Below, piece after piece: positions 59,093 through 64,000 of a DNA stretch of 64,000 bases. Source of the stretch: Heliocidaris erythrogramma. Taxonomy: Eukaryota; Echinodermata; Echinoidea; Camarodonta; Echinometridae. The stretch's first letter is position 1. Every line of letters begins with the position of its first letter. Made by a program: the position numbers and the translations under genes. Where the stretch lies: positions 29,656,744-29,720,743 of the forward strand of contig CM046859.1 of assembly GCA_025617745.1 (NCBI GenBank), read 5' to 3'. Below the pieces are notes generated by a model, which saw only the letters and a program-made list of their open reading frames with translations, made no database searches and was not told the DNA's origin.

Positions 59093-62000
59093 ATGGACCC
59101 TGTGTCCAAGTCGATATTGAAACTGTGGATATTTGCCATTTTATTACAGTTAAACATGCCGAGATATTTAGCACTGGATTACGCATATGAGGTAAGCAGC
59201 AGTACCGGTATTAAACTAAAGGTAAAGAAAAATAAAGTCCCTCTGACTTTAATAACAGTTAATCTAGTAAAACTAAAGGTTAACTCAGTGACAAGTCAAT
59301 GCCACTGCCACTGGACCCTCGACACTCGATATCGTTAACTTTAATAAATTAACACAACACAGCTTCTACAGAAATAAACGTCTGTTAATCATAATGTTAT
59401 GGCTGCAATTCTTCCGCTTTCGGCGGCCGTTTTAAGGCCATTTTTGCAAAATCTCCCGCTCTTCCGCTTGACTTTGAATTTCTCCCGCTCTGTGTCATTG
59501 TCTCAACTTATGTTATCTTATTTACTTTTACTAGGCCTAGGCCTAATACTATAGTTTAGTAGACAGAAATAACCGTCTGTTATGGGGAAGTCTTTAATAT
59601 TTCTGACATTTCTATGTAGCCTAGTCTACGGAGGTCTAGTGGAACCGATGATACAGAATTCAGTTTTTAAAACATAAAACTGAATTCATGATCTCAATCA
59701 TTGGATTATACATTTAGTTTTGTCATAAGTTCAAAGCCTGAGATCATTGAAGCACCAAAGTCAAGAGAATACCCTAGGGCCTAGCCCCGGGACGCTGCCA
59801 CTACGTGTTCGGGCTGCCGCAGTAACCCTAGGGCCTAGAGTTTCCAGGGCCCTTATCCCTTCCAAGACAATAATTGACCACATTTTGTGGTTTGGCTCAA
59901 TAACTTGATTCAAAGCACTAAATATAACAAAGTTAGACTCTACCAAGTAGGCCTAACTTGTTAGGCCTAGCCTACCAGATGTTAGTTACCGTAGATCTAG
60001 GGCCTAGGCCTATGAATAAAAGAAAAAAAAATATCTCCACCCCGGCCGGGATCTCCACACACTGACTAGGCCTAGTATTTCCATTTTGTTGCATGACTGG
60101 GCCTAGGCTAGGTCTACTGCGTTTTATGCCAGGGATTTTAAGAACAAGAATAAGCTTTAAAGTCCTTAAATTGGCAAAACATTGAGATGTCAAAAATCAA
60201 ATTGGTAATTTTTTCAACTTTTCGACAAAATTCCATATTGTTTTCAAAGACATTGGATCTAAACCTTATCAGAACCATGTGGCACTAAAAGAAAAATATT
60301 AATGTTGCCAATTTGAATGTGATCAATTAAGCCCTATGGACCTTGGCCTCAAGGGACGTCCCGCTTTACGATCATGATGTCATTGCGCGCGACCAGAGTT
60401 TCCAGTTTGCTAGGGGGTTCCGGCAGGAGAATCGCCCGTTTAGGAGGTGCTTGGGGTTGGAGTCTCTGTGGCTAGGGATTCATTTATTAAAACTGACATT
60501 TATCAACCTTCCCCATGCACTTGTACGGAGGTTAGTGGAGCCAGACATAGTCTCAGTGGAACAACCGTGAACCGACGATACAGAGAGACTGAAGCTTTTG
60601 GTCTAACTTATTCCTCTGACTATAGTGTAAGTGTAACTAGTCACCAACATTAACAATAACATGTCATGAAGTAGACCGAAAATTCTGTCTCTCGTTCGTA
60701 GCTCTTCACTTAGAGACAGAAACGGTCCATTCACTCGCCTGTGCAAACCGAATCCCATTGACTCACACACTATACAGTTTGAATACGGCTGGAAGATTTT
60801 CAAACGGAGAAAACCTTGGACCCTGAATTACCTGAAAAAGGAGCATTAAAAGGAATAACAGTCAAATTGGTAAGTTGAACATGTTCGTTTAAGTATACAG
60901 CCTAGGCCTAATCTATTTAATTTACACAAATATTGTTAAAATGTGAATAATACGATTTACAAAAACGACATGCCTACTGTCAAGCGGTTGACAGTGAGTT
61001 TGCACAGGCGAGTGAATGGAGCGTTTCTGTCTCTAAGTGAATGGCCGACCCTATCCAAATAAGAGGCTAACGAACGAGAGACAGAAAATTTCGGTCTAGT
61101 CATGAAGCATCTCATTCTCAGCTCACGGGGTGACTCTGTCTCTGACTCTGGACTCTGGCTCTCGCACTCGGCACGCACCGTGATTTAGACCATGCAATTT
61201 TAACTGGAATTTCAACTATTACATGCCCGGATCTATGGTGGATCTTGATCTAAAGTAGATGTTGACTTAGCCTTAGTCTTTTAGGCCTGTATTCTGCTAA
61301 ATTTAAACCCAATACTGCCTGGCCCTGGGTCTAAACTAAATCGTGTTTTAACAAAGTCAAAAGAAGTAAGACTGAAGTTTACCTTTTAAGTTTAATTAAA
61401 CGTGGTCTGCTCGCCATTTATAAGGACCGCTATTTATAAAGGACTTAGTCACGCGTTATGGAAAGCGGTCCTTATGAATATCAGTCATTATGACTCGCGC
61501 TCCTTATGACTAGCGAGGTAATTTGTCTATGGTGTGCTCGCTGTTTATAAAGGACTTGCTATTCATTTAGACATGTTATGGTTAGCGGTCCTTATGAATA
61601 GTGGTCATTATGACTAGCGAGGTTACCCCGATTAAACATGACTTAAGACCGAGCGTCTGCTTTAACAGAATTTGCAGAATTATCAACCGTAGGTATATTT
61701 CTGCTTTTGTCCTATTGTACAGGCAATAAAGGAGCATCAGAATTTCCTGAGTGTTTTTCTCCTTACTCTTCCATCAAGTCTTGAACTTTTGGGGCACTAT
61801 GGACTTGCAGGAAGCAATGATGATTACAGTTACAGATCACCATGGTTGCAAGGTAAGCTAATTATATTGTATGCAGTAAAATAAGCGTTTACATGATTAG
61901 CTCCAGTGTGATTTTTCTTGATTAACACAGAGTAACTGTTAGATCTACTAGACCTAGTAGATGTAGGATAAACCCTAACTTATTTCCTTTGCAGAAAGTC

Positions 62001-63441
62001 TAATCAGCTTTGAAATGTATTAAAAAAGATACAAAATTTTGGTTGAAGAAAATGGAAAAGTTCATTCACCCATATTGTCTTGCAAGTAGACTTTATGTGT
62101 AAATTCATTTTATCAAGCCTTCAAATTTCACGATAATAATGATAATAATATTGGATATTTATATTGCGCTCATATCCACCATGAATGGTGCTCAAGGCGC
62201 TCCAATATTACCCTGGCTGTAGCTAGGCTTACCGATTTCGGTGCTCACAGCATTCAAGGAATTTATTCCTGCCGGTACCCATTTAACACCTGGGTGGAGA
62301 GTGGCAAATGTAGATTAATGTCTTGCCAAAGAACAGTAGTGCCGTGCCGGGGTTCGAACCCACGACCTTCCCATCTCCAGTCCAGTGTTTAAACCACTCG
62401 ACTACGACACCTGATAACTGCTTAGCAAATGGCATGGCATTGTGGACAGCACAAGGGGTCAGTTTAACTTAGATCTAATAGACTTGAAGTGATTTCTGAC
62501 ATAAAATGGCATTCATTCATGTGTATATTTCCATTTAATGTACATGTATATCTTTTCCCTTCCAGTGAAAGGAAAAGGCGCACAGAGATCATTGTCTACG
62601 TGTGAAGGCCTTCAAGAAACCCTGAGGCATATTGTTCCTTCTGCTTCACCACGAGGATTGGAAAGTATATCTGATGCTGGAATTTATGTGTAAGCAAGCA
62701 TCATTTGAAAATGAGAACTAGAGGAATATCTATAGTATTTACTGTGGCCAAAAGGAAACAAAAAACAAAACTAAAAAACAAAACAAATTAAATAGACAAA
62801 CAAACAAATAAAAACAGTGTAAGGGTGGCTTGTATTCAACAAAGAACAAACGAAACTATTAATACAATATAGTCTACATGTTGGTAAAAATTTTCTAGGT
62901 GAAGATAATGTGGTTGAATTGTGCTTAATATTGTCTCGAGTCCATATAGGGTTGAGAAAAACATAAATCTGTAAAAGCAAATTATTTATTGTACACATAG
63001 CTTTCCATTTTATGATTCTATAAACTTACATGCATCAGTCAAATGCACATGGATAAAAAACATACTTTATGAAGTCCTTTAAAAAAAAATAATTGGTTTG
63101 AAGATTGTTACTACCAGTATTAGTAATCATGCTTTCCCTCACCATGTTGATGAAAATTACATTTAAGAACATTTTGAATTCCTGTATAATTATATAGCAT
63201 CACAAACTCAATTGCTTTCTTTTCTTTTATTCTGTCAATTCTGTCAACATAATCTGGTTCAGTATACCAAGTGAAGATGACATTGTTCCAAGTTCCAATC
63301 CAGACTCTCCTCCCTTGGACTCTCAGACCAAACATAGCATTCAGTCTGAGCTACAACATAAAGACCCAAGTAGGACTCCTAACAATGTTGAAGGTCACTT
63401 TGTGAAGGAGGAAGAAGGTGACTTTGATGGTCATGGTACAG
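59093..63441 (+). CDS. Unrecognised multi-exon gene, 5' part only
   Basis: I do not recognise the family. Exons: 59093-59191 (from the first in-frame Met), 61723-61852, 62566-62689, 63263-63441, with donor GTAACC at 63442, so it continues past the window. Splice phases 0, 1, 2, 1 agree across all junctions, which is good evidence that it is real. In-window product is about 177 residues. Exon 1 has a hydrophobic stretch (LKLWIFAILLQLN), then MPRYLALDYAYE. Exon 2 encodes AIKEHQNFLSVFLLTLPSSL, then ELLGHYGLAGSNDDYSY, probably helical. Exon 3 encodes VKGKGAQRSLSTCEGLQETL and SDAGIYV. Exon 4 is acidic and Ser/Pro-rich (IPSEDDIVPSSNPDSPPLD, KEEEGDF), likely disordered. The start could instead be the Met at 59156, or exon 1 could begin after the possible acceptor TTATTACAG at 59142-59150. 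Head-to-head with EXOSC3, about 4 kb apart. Confidence 0.7.
60672..61098. mobile_element. Mutator-like MITE with 9-bp target duplication
   Basis: Flanked by GTCATGAAG at 60663-60671 and 61099-61107. Ends TAGACCGAAAATTCTGTCTC and GAGACAGAAAATTTCGGTCTA; inverted arms run about 90 bp (CACTTAGAGACAGAAACG, CATTCACTCGCCTGTGCAAAC). Confidence 0.9.
61404..61626. repeat. Imperfect tandem, GGTCCTTATGAAT type
   Basis: Two units of about 115 bp: GTTTATAAAGGACTT, GTTATGG-AAGCGGTCCTTATGA and TCATTATGACT, bounded by TGCTCGC and GCGAGGT. Likely a duplicated small DNA element. Confidence 0.65.
61723..61852 (+). CDS. Unrecognised gene, exon 2
   Basis: A 130-bp exon with acceptor CTATTGTACAG and donor AAG/GTAAGC, phase 0 to 1. 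The hydrophobic-amphipathic pattern FLSVFLLTLPSSLELLGHYG suggests a folded helical domain. Confidence 0.72.
62132..62414 (-). mobile_element. tRNA-derived SINE, reverse copy
   Basis: On the minus strand: GTGTCGTAGTCGAGTGGTTTA (A-box), GGGTTCGAACCCCGGCAC (B-box), body, GAGCGCAATATAAATATCC and an ATT-rich tail. Same family as 53291-53596, better preserved at the B-box. In intron 2 of the unrecognised gene. Confidence 0.9.
62566..62689 (+). CDS. Unrecognised gene, exon 3
   Basis: Acceptor CCCTTCCAG, donor ATGT/GTAAGC, phase 1 to 2. Encodes CEGLQETLRHIVPSASPRGL and ESISDAGIY. Confidence 0.7.
63263..63441 (+). CDS. Unrecognised gene, exon 4
   Basis: Acceptor CTGGTTCAG, donor ACAG/GTAACC, phase 2 to 1. 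Acidic low-complexity protein. Confidence 0.68.
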
Positions 63442-63804
63442 GTAACCAGATTTCTGGGCTTCGTTATGAAGATGTAAACAGTTGTCTTATAATGACTTCT
63501 TAAAGTACTTACTTCTTTCTTAAATATAAGTACAGCTAGTTACATGAATGCTGTACACGTAATTTAGGCATCTATAAACTCTTTGTTTTCCTGGGAATGA
63601 ATTTCTGGACTGCCAAATTGCTTGGTGTTCTGAAGACACTACATATGCAACAAAAGATTACTAAATCCATTGGTTGAATGTTCTGGAAGTTAAAAATAGA
63701 AGAAAAAGGGTTGACTATTTAAGTACTTTCGTGTATGTGTATTACTATATTCCTTTATAAAAAGATATTACTACAGAAATTAGAAACTGATGTGTTTCTT
63801 ACAA

Positions 63805-64000
63805 ATCATCCACTGTACAAGAAACTTTCACGACATAAAACTTTTGTGAATTGTCTTTTTTTGTAATTCTTTTCGTGAATTGTTGATGACAGCCAATTTT
63901 GCAGCAAGAAACTTTCGCGAATTGCAATAATTTTATGTTGTTTCAGTTGTGATTTGATTATTTTGCAGCATGAAACTTTTGCGAATCTCGACCACTCGTG
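63805..64000 (+). repeat. MITE fragment, AAACTTTCGCGAATTGC words
   Basis: Several AAGAAACTTTC-CGA / AAACTTTTGTGAATTG words recur at about 70-bp spacing, matching the interior of the element at 44214-44418. Cut by the window edge. Confidence 0.6.

Larger units (their letters stand above)
59192..61722 (+). other. Intron 1 of the unrecognised gene
   Basis: Rich in AGGCCTA words (59530-60120). Contains a minus-strand piggyBac-type MITE copy (about 59850-60340), the 9-bp-TSD MITE (60672-61098) and a TATAAAGGAC-type tandem (61404-61626). An open stretch at 60343-60570 was not accepted as an exon. Confidence 0.6.

Noticed and set aside
60343-60890. Open stretch (starting MASRDVPLYDHDVIAR) and a second short open piece ending in GTAAGT at 60872, as possible exons of the unrecognised gene
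   Set aside because: The exon 1 to exon 2 junction (59191 to 61723) is already in phase, and the second piece lies inside the 9-bp-TSD MITE at 60672-61098.

Overview
Eukaryotic genomic DNA, AT-rich, with long introns and many short mobile elements. The protein families, a tRNA-derived SINE ending in an ATT tail, and two very frequent palindromic words (TACATGTA over most of the window, AGGCCTA near 59.5-61.3 kb) suggest a marine invertebrate. An echinoderm or similar deuterostome seems most likely to me, but a lophotrochozoan cannot be excluded. Organism assignment is inference.

Four host genes are visible, read by joining exons at splice sites whose phases agree. (1) 541-27826, minus: the SARA/endofin gene (ZFYVE9/ZFYVE16 family), 14 coding exons and at least 1601 residues. 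Its first coding exon is at 27760-27826, its FYVE zinc finger spans exons 2-3, and its last exon lies beyond base 1. (2) 36069-43164, plus: ERI3, a DEDDh 3'-5' exoribonuclease, seven coding exons, about 268 residues, complete. (3) 49328-55126, minus: EXOSC3 (Rrp40), a cap subunit of the RNA exosome, four exons, about 243 residues, complete, with one GC-AG intron. (4) 59093-63441 and onward, plus: an unrecognised gene, four exons seen, running off the right edge.

The layout is divergent (SARA/ERI3), convergent (ERI3/EXOSC3), then divergent (EXOSC3/unknown gene). ERI3 and EXOSC3 are both 3'-5' RNA-processing factors; I do not claim a functional link from adjacency alone.

Non-coding DNA holds a Tc1-like element reduced to long inverted repeats and a transposase tail (18313-19127), mariner-type MITEs with internal tandem units (1540-2516, 9148-9600), a piggyBac-type MITE with TTAA ends (43709-44113), a Mutator-like MITE with a 9-bp target duplication (60672-61098), several hAT-like and Tigger-like MITEs, a fossil LTR (34810-35692), tRNA-type SINEs, and perfect hairpins. 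Four repeat families share one plan: 140-270 bp tandem units, a GGAC-type spacer, and a terminal inverted motif. The most unusual single signal is a 34-bp stretch in the first ERI3 intron that closely resembles the 5' Alu domain of SRP (7SL) RNA, followed by a B-box.
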